A stretch of 64,000 nt of DNA from the NCBI GenBank assembly GCA_947493945.1, contig CANLSR010000003.1, positions 186,001-250,000 on the forward strand, given 5' to 3'. The translations under genes were made by a program, and so were the position numbers. This DNA comes from an uncultured bacterium. Its GTDB lineage: Bacteria; Bacteroidota; Rhodothermia; Rhodothermales; Rubricoccaceae. Below, piece by piece: positions 33,148-42,406 of the stretch. Each line of letters starts with the position of its first letter. Within the stretch, counting starts at the first letter, position 1. The notes beneath the pieces were generated by a model. It was not told where the DNA came from. It was given only the letters and a program-made list of their open reading frames with translations, and made no database searches.

Positions 33148-34149
33148 ATGACCCGTCTCGCCCTCGTCCTCAGCCTGACCGCCCTCGGCGCCGCCTGCGG
33201 CTCCCGCCAGCCGGCCGCGCCCGCCGCCGACGCGCCCCGGCCAGCGACGGTCGCCCAGGCCGAGGTGGCGCCGGCCGCGCCGCCCGTCTCCAACGCCCAG
33301 CCGCTGGCGGTGCCGCCCGACACCGCCGACGTGGCCGACGAACGCACGCGCCAGGCGTTCCGCGCCATCCTGGACGCGGCGGCGGCCGAGAACGTGGCCG
33401 CCCGCCCCTACGGCGAGATCGTCCAGTGGACGGGCGAGCAGCTGATCGGGCGGCCCTACGTGGCCGGGATGCTCGACGCGCCGCCCAGCGAGGTGCTCGT
33501 GGTGGACCTGACGGCGTTCGACTGCGTGCTCTACATCGAGAACGTGCTCTCGCTCTCGCGCATGATCGCGCTCGGCCAGACGTCCTACGACGACTACGCC
33601 GCCGGCGTCCGGACGCTGCGCTACCGCGCCGGCAGCCTGGACGGCTACTGCTCGCGCCTGCACTACTTCTCGGAGTGGATCCTGGACAACGAGGCGCGTG
33701 GCGGGCTGGACAACGTCACGGCGAGCATCGGCGGCGAGCGGTTCGACAAGCAGCTCACGTTCATGGGCGAGCACCGCGACAGCTACCCGCGCCTGGCCTC
33801 CGACGAGACCTACGCCTGCATCGTCGACATGGAGGCCGGGTTGAGCGACGCCGAGCTGTACTACGTGCCCCAGGACCGCATCGCGGAGGTGTACGGGACG
33901 CTCCAGCCCGGCGACGTCGTCGCGACGGCGACCTCGATCGGCGGCCTCGACGTGACGCACACCGGGTTCGTCCACAAGACCGACGACCACACCGGGTTCA
34001 TGCACGCCTCGCTCTCGTCCAACCGGGTCAAGATCTCGGACGACCTCCAGAGCTACGTCCAGGGCATCAAGAGCCAGATCGGCGTCGTGATCGCGCGCCC
34101 GCTGGACCCCCGGCCGGCGGCGGCACCAGTGCCGACGACCCAGGGGTAG
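33148..34149 (+). CDS. DUF1460-type (NlpC/P60-like amidase) lipoprotein
   Basis: IGRPYVAGMLDAPPSEVLVVDLTAFDCVLYIENVLSLSRMI...TSIGGLDVTHTGFVHK...FMHASLSSNRVKIS. Confidence 0.85.
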   Translation: MTRLALVLSLTALGAACGSRQPAAPAADAPRPATVAQAEVAPAAPPVSNAQPLAVPPDTADVADERTRQAFRAILDAAAAENVAARPYGEIVQWTGEQLIGRPYVAGMLDAPPSEVLVVDLTAFDCVLYIENVLSLSRMIALGQTSYDDYAAGVRTLRYRAGSLDGYCSRLHYFSEWILDNEARGGLDNVTASIGGERFDKQLTFMGEHRDSYPRLASDETYACIVDMEAGLSDAELYYVPQDRIAEVYGTLQPGDVVATATSIGGLDVTHTGFVHKTDDHTGFMHASLSSNRVKISDDLQSYVQGIKSQIGVVIARPLDPRPAAAPVPTTQG

Positions 34150-34258
34150 GCCCGGCCCGCTGGCGGTCTCCTCCGGTCTTTCGGAGAGCGGCGGGCCGGG
34201 GCGCCGGCGCCGGCCCGTCGTCGCGGCGATCTTGAGCCGGCCCCTCCCTCCCCCCCGC

Positions 34259-35239
34259 ATGGACATCCACCGCATCGGCGTGTTTACCTCTGGCGGCGAC
34301 GCCCCCGGCATGAACGCCTGCATCCGGGCGGCCGTCCGGCGGGCCGTGGCCGAGGGCCTGGAGGTGGTCGGCATCCGCCGCGGCTTCGCCGGCATGATCG
34401 AGGGCGACTTTGTCGAGATGGACCGCCAGTCGGTCTCGAACATCTTGCAGATCGGCGGCACGATCCTGAAGAGCGCCCGCAGCGACGCCTTCCGCACGCC
34501 CGAGGGCCGCGCCGAGGCGGCGACCCAGCTGGGCATGGCCGGCATCGACGCGCTGGTGGCCATCGGCGGCGACGGCTCGCTCCAGGGCTCCACGCACCTG
34601 GCGACCGAGCACGGCGTGGCCGTGGTGGGCTGCCCCGGCACCATCGACAACGACCTGTTCGGGACCGACGAGACCATCGGCTTCGACACGGCCCTGAACA
34701 CGGCGCTCGAGTCCATCGACAAGATCCGCGACACGGCCGACGCCCACGACCGGCTGTTCCTGGTCGAGGTGATGGGCCGCGACACCGGCTTTATCGCGCT
34801 CGCCTGCGGCATCGGCGGCGGCGCCGAACTGGTGCTGATCCCCGAGATGCTGACCGACGTGGGCGCGATCAAGGAGCGGATCCTGTCGCTCATGACGTCC
34901 CAGAGCCGGTCCTCGATCGTGGTCGTGGCCGAGGGCGACGAGCTGGGCGGCGCCCACATGATCCGCCAGGCGCTGGCGGAGGACCCCGCGTTCGACCGGA
35001 TCGACACGCGCGTCTCGGTGCTGGGTCACATCCAGCGCGGCGGCTCCCCCACGGCGCGCGACCGCGTGCTGGCCTCGCGGCTGGGCGCGGCGGCCGTCGA
35101 GGCGCTCATCGAGGGCCACCACGGCGTGATGGTGGGCGTGGTCAACAACGACATCAAGCTCACGCCGATGCGCCACGTCTGGAGCCGCAAAAAGGAGATC
35201 GACTACGACCTGCTCCAGCTCACCGCGCTGCTGAGCTAG
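34259..35239 (+). CDS. pfkA: 6-phosphofructokinase, ATP-type signature
   Basis: IGVFTSGGDAPGMNACIRAAVR, AIGGDGSLQGS, GCPGTIDNDLFGTDETIGFDTALN, MGRDTGFIALACGIGGGAE, VLGHIQRGGSPTARDR. Confidence 0.96.
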   Translation: MDIHRIGVFTSGGDAPGMNACIRAAVRRAVAEGLEVVGIRRGFAGMIEGDFVEMDRQSVSNILQIGGTILKSARSDAFRTPEGRAEAATQLGMAGIDALVAIGGDGSLQGSTHLATEHGVAVVGCPGTIDNDLFGTDETIGFDTALNTALESIDKIRDTADAHDRLFLVEVMGRDTGFIALACGIGGGAELVLIPEMLTDVGAIKERILSLMTSQSRSSIVVVAEGDELGGAHMIRQALAEDPAFDRIDTRVSVLGHIQRGGSPTARDRVLASRLGAAAVEALIEGHHGVMVGVVNNDIKLTPMRHVWSRKKEIDYDLLQLTALLS

Positions 35240-35254
35240 CCGAGGCGACCGCCC

Positions 35255-35275
35255 GGCTGGCGCCGGCCGCCAGCG
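35255..35275. terminator. GGCTGGCG...CCGCCAGCG inverted pair at convergent junction
   Basis: 42-bp spacer between pfkA and the amidase gene. Confidence 0.55.
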
Positions 35276-35281
35276 GGACGT

Positions 35282-36535
35282 TCAGCCCTCGGCGCCGGCC
35301 ACGCGCAGGCCGCGCTCGTAGGTCCGCTTGTAGGCCCGGATGGCGTTGAAGATCGACCGCGCCGTCTGCTCCTGGCCCGCCGCCGACGACAGGAGCCGGG
35401 CCTCGTCGGGGTTGGTCACGAACCCGACCTCGACCAGCACCGCCGGCATCGACGCCGCCCACAGCACGATAAAGTTGTTCTGCTTGACGCCGCGGCTGTG
35501 GCGCCCGGACGCCACGAACTCGCCCTCGATCAACCGCGCCAGGTGCTGGCTCTCCTCCTGGTAGGCGCTCATCGCCAGCGAGGCCAGGATGTCGCCGCCC
35601 TCGTGGAAGTCGTCGTAGACGCTCGGGTCGCTCTCGAGCTCGATCACCGAGTTCTCGCGCTCCATCACCTCGCGCGCGCTCGACGAGCCCCGCGGCGCGA
35701 GGAAGAACGTCTCCGTGCCGTGCGCCGAGGCGGGGCCGGCGTTGCCGTGGACGGAGACGAACAGCTTCCCGCCCGAGCGGTTGGCGATCCGTCCCCGATC
35801 GCGCAGCTCGACGAACGTGTCGCCGGGGCGCGTGTAGACCACGCGGATGCCGAGCTCCCGCTCGATCATCGGCCCCAGCCGGCGCACGACCGCCGTCGCG
35901 ACGTCCCGGTCGGTCGTCCCGATGCCGACGCCGCCCGCGTCGTGGCCGCCGTGGCCGGCGTCCAGCACGATCGTGTCCAGCCGCCAGTGCGCCGCGCTCA
36001 GCGACAGGTCCGACCGCGCCGCGCCGGGCGTGGACGCGGCCGGGAGCGGAGCGTCCGCCGCCGTCGGCGCGGGGAGCGCCGCGGCGGGCGCCGGCTCGAT
36101 GGGCCTCACGGGGCGCCGGGCCGCGCCGCCGCCCCAGGCCGTCGCGCGAGGGCGCGGGGCCGTCGAAAACGAGAGGAGCAGGTCCGCGCTTTCGCGGTCG
36201 GGGTAGGCGCGGACGTTGACCGCCGGGTCGATCTCGAACTGGACGACCACCTGGTCCCCGTCGATGGCCACGCGGTAGGACAGGACGGGCATCCGCGAGT
36301 CGGCGCGCTGAAGCGACGGCGCCAGCCGGGCGCGGTAGAGCACCAGCTCCAGCGTGCCGCCCTCTTGGTCCACGCTGTAGGCGCGGACCCGGCCCGACGT
36401 GTGGAGCCGCGCCACCAGCGTCCCGCCGTCTAGGCTTTGGTCGAACGAGACGCGTTCGAGGTGGACCGTGTCTCCGGCGCGCGCGGGCGCGGCGGCAACG
36501 AGAACGGCGAGCACGAGCAGGACGAGACGGGGCAT
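35282..36535 (-). CDS. N-acetylmuramoyl-L-alanine amidase (Amidase_3) with N-terminal AMIN-like domain
   Basis: DTIVLDAGHGGHDAGGVG, LFVSVHGNAGPASAHGTETFFL, VLVEVGFVTNPDEARLL. Confidence 0.92.
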   Translation of the reverse strand: MPRLVLLVLAVLVAAAPARAGDTVHLERVSFDQSLDGGTLVARLHTSGRVRAYSVDQEGGTLELVLYRARLAPSLQRADSRMPVLSYRVAIDGDQVVVQFEIDPAVNVRAYPDRESADLLLSFSTAPRPRATAWGGGAARRPVRPIEPAPAAALPAPTAADAPLPAASTPGAARSDLSLSAAHWRLDTIVLDAGHGGHDAGGVGIGTTDRDVATAVVRRLGPMIERELGIRVVYTRPGDTFVELRDRGRIANRSGGKLFVSVHGNAGPASAHGTETFFLAPRGSSSAREVMERENSVIELESDPSVYDDFHEGGDILASLAMSAYQEESQHLARLIEGEFVASGRHSRGVKQNNFIVLWAASMPAVLVEVGFVTNPDEARLLSSAAGQEQTARSIFNAIRAYKRTYERGLRVAGAEG

Positions 36536-36803
36536 TCGAGTCGCAGAGGCAACGCGCCGGATCCTCTAGAAAAGACCGTGCCAGGGAGACCGGCAGGCCG
36601 GATCGTGGTCCGGGAGGCGTCTCGCCTCAGGTGGGGGGACGTGGGGGACGCGGCCGGGCCACCTCGCGCCGGAGATGGAGTACCGCCGGAGCCAAGGTAC
36701 GTAACTCGCACCGCCCCAACGGCAACCTGTCCACCAGGAGCGCAGAGACCCGCCCGCAGACGTCCGCCAGGAGGCCGCCCCAGCCCCGGCGCCCGGCGCC
36801 GCC

Positions 36804-36826
36804 CGCTGGCGGAGTCCGTCCGCCAG
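36804..36826. repeat. CGCTGGCGG...CCGCCAG inverted pair
   Basis: Arms 36804-36812 and 36820-36826 between minus-strand genes. Confidence 0.5.
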
Positions 36827-36881
36827 TCGCAGACCGGCCCGGGCGGGTCCGCCGGCCGGCTCTAGCCACCCGCCCCCGCCC

Positions 36882-37562
36882 CTACTCCGCGCCCACCAGC
36901 TCTCGGAGGCGGGCCTCCACGATGTCGTCGTGGTGGCCCTCGCGGTACGAGAGCGCGCGGCGGGCCGTGTCGATCTGCTGCTCGGCGACGGCGATCTCCT
37001 CGGCGCGGATCTCGTGCTTGAGCACCAGCAGGTCCGAGAGCAGGCCGCGGAGTTGGTCCCGGAGGGCGCGGCGCGGGGCGCCGGGGCCCATGGCCTGGAT
37101 GCGAGTGGCCAGGGCCATGACCTCCTCCTCCATGCCCCGCTCCCGCCGCATCCGGTCGTAGAGCTCGCCGTTCTGCGAGGCCACGCCGCGCATGTAGGCC
37201 TCCTGCACGATGGGCATCACGCGGTCGTCGGGCATCTCGCGCACCACGTCGGGGGCCGGCTCGCTCAGCAGCACGCCCTGGCCCGCCATCGACGACTCCG
37301 AGAGCAGCACCAGCCGCTGGCCCTCGAGCACGTAGGGCCGGCCGTCGATCTCGATCACGGGCGTGACCGGGCCGCTAAACTCTAGGACCGAGGTCCCCTG
37401 CCCTTTCAGGTCGAGGTCGCTCGGCAGGGCGTCGGGCACGTGCCGGCCGTCGAGGAAGACGGCCCCGTCGCGGATCTGGAACGTGTGGACGGTGTCGGTC
37501 TGGGCGGACGGGGCGCAGGCGCAGGCGAGGAGCGCTGCGGCGGCGATCAAGCGGCGGGTCAT
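36882..37562 (-). CDS. Secreted protein of unknown function, third gene of the ECF sigma operon
   Basis: Signal peptide MTRRLIAAAALLACACAPSA; 4-bp overlap with upstream gene. Confidence 0.7.
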   Translation of the reverse strand: MTRRLIAAAALLACACAPSAQTDTVHTFQIRDGAVFLDGRHVPDALPSDLDLKGQGTSVLEFSGPVTPVIEIDGRPYVLEGQRLVLLSESSMAGQGVLLSEPAPDVVREMPDDRVMPIVQEAYMRGVASQNGELYDRMRRERGMEEEVMALATRIQAMGPGAPRRALRDQLRGLLSDLLVLKHEIRAEEIAVAEQQIDTARRALSYREGHHDDIVEARLRELVGAE

Positions 37563-38875
37563 CGCTGGACGGGCGGGGCGAGCACACGGGCACGGGCCGG
37601 CGCTCCGGCGCCGACGGCCTGGACGCCCGGCGTCGCGCCCAGCGCGGACGAGGCCGGAGCCCCGAAGACCTCAGCGGGCGAGTCCCACGACAGGGCCTCG
37701 TCGTCGAGGGCCTGGAGGCGGAGCGAGAGCGCGCGGACGTCGTCGGACGCCTCCCAGGCCGGCGGCGGCGCGCCGTTGGCCGGCGAGCCGGAGCGGGCCG
37801 CTAGCGGCGGCTGGGGCGACGACGGACCGCGGGCCGGCGGGGCCGGCCCCGTGCCGGCGACGGGGCGGCTCACCGAAGCGAGCGCTGGGGCGGCGCCAGC
37901 AGCGAACGCGGGCGCCGACGGCGCCGTCTGCTCTGGCACATCGGACGGCTCGTTTTCCGGGGCCAACGGACTCGGGGCGGGCTCCGGCGCCTCCGCGATC
38001 GGCGCGGACTCCGCGGCTGCGGGCTCGGCCAGGTCGGCGGCCACCGGCTCGGGCGTCGGCCGCAGCGTCACGGCCACGACGGCCGCCAGCAGCAACGCCG
38101 AGGCGCCGGCCCACACCCCGGTGCGCCGGCGCGGCGTCGCAGCGCGGGCGGGGTCGCGGTCGGCCGCCGGAGGGCGGACGGAGGCCGGGGGCTCGGCCGG
38201 CACGGCGGCCGGCTCCGAAGATGCGGCGGCGGCGGCTACGAGCACTGCGTCGAGCGCGGCGCCCGACGGGTGGAGGCGCGGCAGTCGGTCCAGCGCTGCG
38301 AGCGACTGGGCCAGCACGGCCGCCTCGACCGGCGACTCGGCGGGGATCGGGTCCAGGGCCGGCTCCGCGGCCCGCGCCAGCACCGCGTCCACGAGGTCGG
38401 CGGGCGGGCGGGGCTGGGGGCACGTGGCGAGCGCCCGCTCGACGGCCTCGCGCACCGGCCGGACCGCCTCCGCTTCGGCGGCGGCCTGGGAGCCTAAGGC
38501 CGGCGCCGGCCCGTCGGCGTAGACCCAGCGGATCCCGTCCAGGGCCGCCGTGGCCTGGGCCGCGCGCGCCTCGACGGCGGCGACCGCCGCGTCGCTGGGC
38601 CGCTGGCGGGGCAGGCGGTCGAGGGCGTCCAGCGACTGGGCCAGCACGGCCGCCTCGACCGGCGACTCGGCGGGGACCGGCTCCGGGGCGGGCTCGGCGG
38701 CCCGCGCCAGCACGGCGGCGACGGCGTCGGGCGGCGGCGCCAGCGGCGGCGCGGCGTCGAGGACCCCGCGCAGGCCCCGGAGCGCCCGGGCCTCTGCGAG
38801 CCCCGCGTCACCGGGCGCCCGGGGGGCGGGCTCCAGGTCGTAGGCCTGGCGGAGCGGGGAGAGGACGTCGGACAT
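37559..38875 (-). CDS. Single-pass membrane protein with internal duplication, putative anti-sigma factor
   Basis: TM segment TGVWAGASALLLAAVVAVTL; repeated LARAAEPAxxPxPAESPVEAAVLAQSLxALDRLPR; immediately downstream of the sigma factor gene. Confidence 0.65.
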   Translation of the reverse strand: MSDVLSPLRQAYDLEPAPRAPGDAGLAEARALRGLRGVLDAAPPLAPPPDAVAAVLARAAEPAPEPVPAESPVEAAVLAQSLDALDRLPRQRPSDAAVAAVEARAAQATAALDGIRWVYADGPAPALGSQAAAEAEAVRPVREAVERALATCPQPRPPADLVDAVLARAAEPALDPIPAESPVEAAVLAQSLAALDRLPRLHPSGAALDAVLVAAAAASSEPAAVPAEPPASVRPPAADRDPARAATPRRRTGVWAGASALLLAAVVAVTLRPTPEPVAADLAEPAAAESAPIAEAPEPAPSPLAPENEPSDVPEQTAPSAPAFAAGAAPALASVSRPVAGTGPAPPARGPSSPQPPLAARSGSPANGAPPPAWEASDDVRALSLRLQALDDEALSWDSPAEVFGAPASSALGATPGVQAVGAGAPARARVLAPPVQR

Positions 38876-38956
38876 CGGAGGGAGGGAGTGCGTAGCGAAC
38901 GGAGCGGCTGGCGTTCTCGTGTGTGAAGAGACGGGCGGAGACGGGAAGTCGGCGCC

Positions 38957-39601
38957 CTAGGCCACCGACTCGTCGCGGGGCGCGGGCGCGCCGGGGAGGT
39001 CACCCGAGACGCCGGCGAACCACTCGGGGTCGAGGATCTTGCGCAGGTTGATGAGCGCGTAGCGCATCCGGCCCAGGGCCGTGTTGATGGAGACGTCGGT
39101 CAGCTCCGCGATCTCGCGGAACGTCAGCTCCGACTGGTGACGCATGAGCACCACCTCGCGCTGCTCCGGCGGGAGCTGCTCGATGGCCGCCTCCACCTCC
39201 TGCCACAGGTCGGCGCGGTTGAGGAGCGACGACGCGTCGGGGGCGTCGTCCGGCAGACGCTCCCAGAACGAGGCCCCCTCGTCCTCATTGCTGAACTTGT
39301 CGACGTCGGAGAACTTCTTTTGCGCGCGCAGCCAGTCGAGCGCGGCGTTGCGGGCGATGCGCATGGTCCAGGCCAGCCATCGGCCCTGGCTCTCGTAGGC
39401 CCCGCGGCGGCGGTGCATGGCCTGGATGGCGCGGAAGAGCGTCTCCTGGAACAGGTCGTTGGCCACCTCGCGGTCCTTGACCATCCCGACGAGGTAGCCG
39501 TAGATCCGGTCCTTGTGGCGGGCCAGGAGCTGGGAGAACGCACGCTGGTCGCCGTCGTCGAGGTAGGCGGTGACGAGCTCGGCGTCGGTGGGAGGCGGCA
39601 T
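38957..39601 (-). CDS. ECF-type RNA polymerase sigma factor
   Basis: LVTAYLDDGDQRAFSQLLARHKDRIYGYLVGMVKDREVANDLFQETLFRAIQAM...RWLAWTMRIARNAALDWLR...LPPEQREVVLMRHQSELTFREIAELTDVSINTALGRMRYALINLRK. Confidence 0.95.
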   Translation of the reverse strand: MPPPTDAELVTAYLDDGDQRAFSQLLARHKDRIYGYLVGMVKDREVANDLFQETLFRAIQAMHRRRGAYESQGRWLAWTMRIARNAALDWLRAQKKFSDVDKFSNEDEGASFWERLPDDAPDASSLLNRADLWQEVEAAIEQLPPEQREVVLMRHQSELTFREIAELTDVSINTALGRMRYALINLRKILDPEWFAGVSGDLPGAPAPRDESVA

Positions 39602-39606
39602 GGCGG

Positions 39607-40482
39607 TCAGGCGGAAGGGCGGCCGGCGCGTGCCGGCGGAGGGGGGGCGGTCTCACGCGCGTCGGCCGTCGCGGCTCCCCGGGCGGGGGCCGGGCGCGGC
39701 ACGAGGAGCCCGTACTTGCCGGCGTAGAACGCGGGCGCCGGGGTCGTGGCCCGCAGCCGGCGCCACGCCTGGCGGACGGGCCGGCCGGGCTCGACGTCGT
39801 CCAGCACCACCACGGCGCCGGGCGCGAAGGCGTCGGCCAGGGTGCCGAGGTAGCCGAGGGCGGCCTGGGGTTCGTGGTGGCCGTCGACGAACACCAGGTC
39901 GAACGGGCCGCGGGTGGCCACGCCGGGGAGCGTCTCGGCAAACGGCCCCACCACGACCTCGGCCCGCTGGCGGTGGCCGAGCGCGGCCAGGTGCTCGCCG
40001 GCCAGGGACGCCAGCGCCGGCGCACCCTCCAGCGTCACCAGCCGGCCTGGCGCTCCGGCGCCGGGGGCTTCCGCGTCGTTGAGGGCGAGGGCCGCGGCCA
40101 GGTGCGCCGAGCCGATGCCCAGGTTGGTGCCCAGCTCCAGCACGCGTGTCGCCCCCAGACCGCGCACCAGCCCGAACAGGAACCGGCCCCACGCCGGCCC
40201 GGTCGCCGCGCGCCGGTAGACCTCGGCCACGGCGCGGACCGGCGGGCGGCCGCCGCCCCGGGTGCCGGCCCCGTAGTCCACCACCTCCACGGTGCCGGCC
40301 GACTGGCGGAGCTGACGGCGGAGCGCGTCGATGGCCGCCTCGGCGCGGCGCTCCGAGGGCGACAGCCGGAGCGCGCACGCACGCCGGAGGGCCCAGCCCG
40401 CCTCGCCGGGCAGGGCGGGCTGGGCCAGGCGGAACGCCGCGAGGGTCGCGCGGAGCGGGAGGACGGTCAGAGCGTGGGACAC
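39607..40482 (-). CDS. Class I SAM-dependent methyltransferase
   Basis: GATRVLELGTNLGIGSAHLAAAL, PFDLVFVDGHHEPQAALGYL. Confidence 0.82.
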   Translation of the reverse strand: MSHALTVLPLRATLAAFRLAQPALPGEAGWALRRACALRLSPSERRAEAAIDALRRQLRQSAGTVEVVDYGAGTRGGGRPPVRAVAEVYRRAATGPAWGRFLFGLVRGLGATRVLELGTNLGIGSAHLAAALALNDAEAPGAGAPGRLVTLEGAPALASLAGEHLAALGHRQRAEVVVGPFAETLPGVATRGPFDLVFVDGHHEPQAALGYLGTLADAFAPGAVVVLDDVEPGRPVRQAWRRLRATTPAPAFYAGKYGLLVPRPAPARGAATADARETAPPPPARAGRPSA

Positions 40483-40717
40483 GGCGCGGGGGCGGACGCC
40501 GAAAGCTACGGAGCGCTCCGCATGGGGGAACGGACACCGACGGGCTGGGGGGAAACCTGGTCCCGACGCCGCCCCGAAACAGGCCTCGACCGGCCGGGTA
40601 CGCCGGACCCCTTCCCCTGGCCCCCCTCTCCGCGCGGTACGGGCGGCGGGCGCTCAAAAAGGCGCCTCCCCTCTCGCTCCACGCCGCGCTGCCCATCTGC
40701 GGCACTGGCCACTTTAC

Positions 40718-40756
40718 GAAGGCCCGGCTCCGCCTCGGCGGGGTCGGGCCTTCTTT
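40718..40756 (+). terminator. Intrinsic-terminator-like hairpin GAAGGCCCG...CGGGCCTTC TTT
   Basis: 9-bp arms (40718-40726, 40745-40753) followed by a short T-rich tail on the plus strand. Confidence 0.6.
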
Positions 40757-40847
40757 AGATCCAGGTGCCTCCAGGTCCGGGTGCGACCGCCGCGCGCTGG
40801 CGCCGCACGCCGGCGAGGCGAGCGGTCCCGGGGGCCACTCTGTGCGA

Positions 40848-42272
40848 TCAGCACACCAGGTCCAGCGCCTCCGCCAGCCGGCGGACCGGGGTCACCTTGA
40901 GGCCCTTGGGCGCGCGCAGCCCCTTCATGTTGGCCTTGGGCACCAGGGCGCTCTCGAAGCCGAGCTGCTGGATCTCCGCCAGCCGGGCGTCGATCCGGCT
41001 CACGGCCCGGATCTCGCCGCCCAGCCCCACCTCGCCCACCACCGCCGTCCCGGAGTCGAGCGGGACGTCGCGCAGCGACGACGCGCACGCCAGCGCCACC
41101 GACAGGTCCACGGCCGGCTCGTCCAGGCGCACGCCGCCGGCCACGTTCAAGAACACGTCGTTCTGGCTGAAGCGCAGGCCCTCGCGCTTTTCCAGGACCG
41201 CCAGCAGCACTTGCAGGCGGCGGCCGTCAAAGCCCGTCGCTGTCCGCTGGGGCGTGCCGTAGCTGGAGGTCGTGACCAGCGCCTGCACCTCGACCATCAG
41301 CGGGCGCGTGCCCTCTAAGGCGCACACCACGCACGAGCCTGACGTGCCGAACTGGCGCTCGGACAAGAACAGCGCGCTCGGGTTGCCGACCTCCTCCAGC
41401 CCGCCCTCGCGCATCTCGAACACGCCCAACTCGTTGGCTGCGCCGAACCGGTTTTTGACCGCCCGCAGGATGCGGTAGGCGTGGTGCCGGTCGCCCTCGA
41501 AGTGGAGCACGGTGTCCACCATGTGCTCCAGCACGCGCGGCCCGGCGATCGACCCTTGTTTGGTGACGTGGCCGATCAGGAACGTGGTCGTGGGCAGCGT
41601 CTTGGTCATGTCCAAGAGCGCCGCCGTCGACTCGCGCACCTGGGCGACCGAGCCCGGCGCCGACGTCAGGTCGGGCCGGTAGACGGTCTGGATCGAGTCC
41701 ACCACCATCAGGTCCGGCTGCAAGTCGTAGGCCGCCGCCAGGATCGCCTCGACATTCGTTTCGGGGAAGAGGAACAGCGCGCCCGGGTCGACGCCCATGC
41801 GCTGGGCGCGGAGCTTGACCTGCTGGGCGCTCTCCTCGCCGGTGACGTAGAGGAGCGTGTTGCCGTCGAGCCCGCGCCCCAGCTCCGTCATCAGCGTCGA
41901 CTTGCCGATGCCGGGGTCGCCGGCCACCAGCGTCAGGCTGCCCACCATCGCGCCGCCGCCCAGCACGCGGTCGAATTCGGCCAGCCCCGTCGGGATGCGG
42001 TGGCGCTCCGAGACCGTCACGTCGCCCAGCCGCTGGGGGCGGACCGAGCCCGAGTAGGCGCCGGCCATGCGCGGGGCGCTGCCGCCTCCGCCGTCGCCGC
42101 TGGCGGACGCCGGGCGCGCGGCGCCGGAGCGCATCACGGGCGCCTTGACCGCCGTCGGCACGGCCTCCTCGACCAAGGTGTTCCACTCTCGGCAGCCGCT
42201 GCACTGGCCGGCCCAGCGGGGCGCGGTGTGGCCGCAGTCTTGGCAGACGAACTGGGTTTTGGCTTTGGCCAT
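40848..42272 (-). CDS. radA: DNA repair protein RadA
   Basis: CQDCGHTAPRWAGQCSGCREWNTL, GDPGIGKSTLM, VTGEESAQQVKLRAQRM, VKNRFGAANELGVFEM. Confidence 0.97.
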   Translation of the reverse strand: MAKAKTQFVCQDCGHTAPRWAGQCSGCREWNTLVEEAVPTAVKAPVMRSGAARPASASGDGGGGSAPRMAGAYSGSVRPQRLGDVTVSERHRIPTGLAEFDRVLGGGAMVGSLTLVAGDPGIGKSTLMTELGRGLDGNTLLYVTGEESAQQVKLRAQRMGVDPGALFLFPETNVEAILAAAYDLQPDLMVVDSIQTVYRPDLTSAPGSVAQVRESTAALLDMTKTLPTTTFLIGHVTKQGSIAGPRVLEHMVDTVLHFEGDRHHAYRILRAVKNRFGAANELGVFEMREGGLEEVGNPSALFLSERQFGTSGSCVVCALEGTRPLMVEVQALVTTSSYGTPQRTATGFDGRRLQVLLAVLEKREGLRFSQNDVFLNVAGGVRLDEPAVDLSVALACASSLRDVPLDSGTAVVGEVGLGGEIRAVSRIDARLAEIQQLGFESALVPKANMKGLRAPKGLKVTPVRRLAEALDLVC

Positions 42273-42289
42273 CAGAGGGCGGGGAGGAA

Positions 42290-42312
42290 CCGCCAGCGCG
42301 GCGCGCTGGCGG
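42290..42312. repeat. CCGCCAGCG...CGCTGGCGG inverted pair, opposite arm order
   Basis: Arms 42290-42298 and 42304-42312 in the radA/mlaE-like divergent spacer. Confidence 0.55.
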
Positions 42313-42362
42313 AAGGGCGTAAGGAGAACCGGACGGCCCGCGACCACGCGCGGCCCCGACGG

Positions 42363-42370
42363 TAGCTTGC
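42363..42370 (+). promoter_or_regulatory. Candidate -7-type promoter element TAGCTTGC upstream of MlaE-like gene
   Basis: Shared word about 37 nt before start codon. Confidence 0.4.
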
Positions 42371-42406
42371 CCAAGGTCGCACCGGCCGCTGCCACTCGTC
42401 CGTCAC

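Noticed and set aside
36559-36570. GGATCCTCTAGA, identical to a common cloning polylinker segment
   Set aside because: Only 12 nt; flanks continue as native sequence with no further vector identity.
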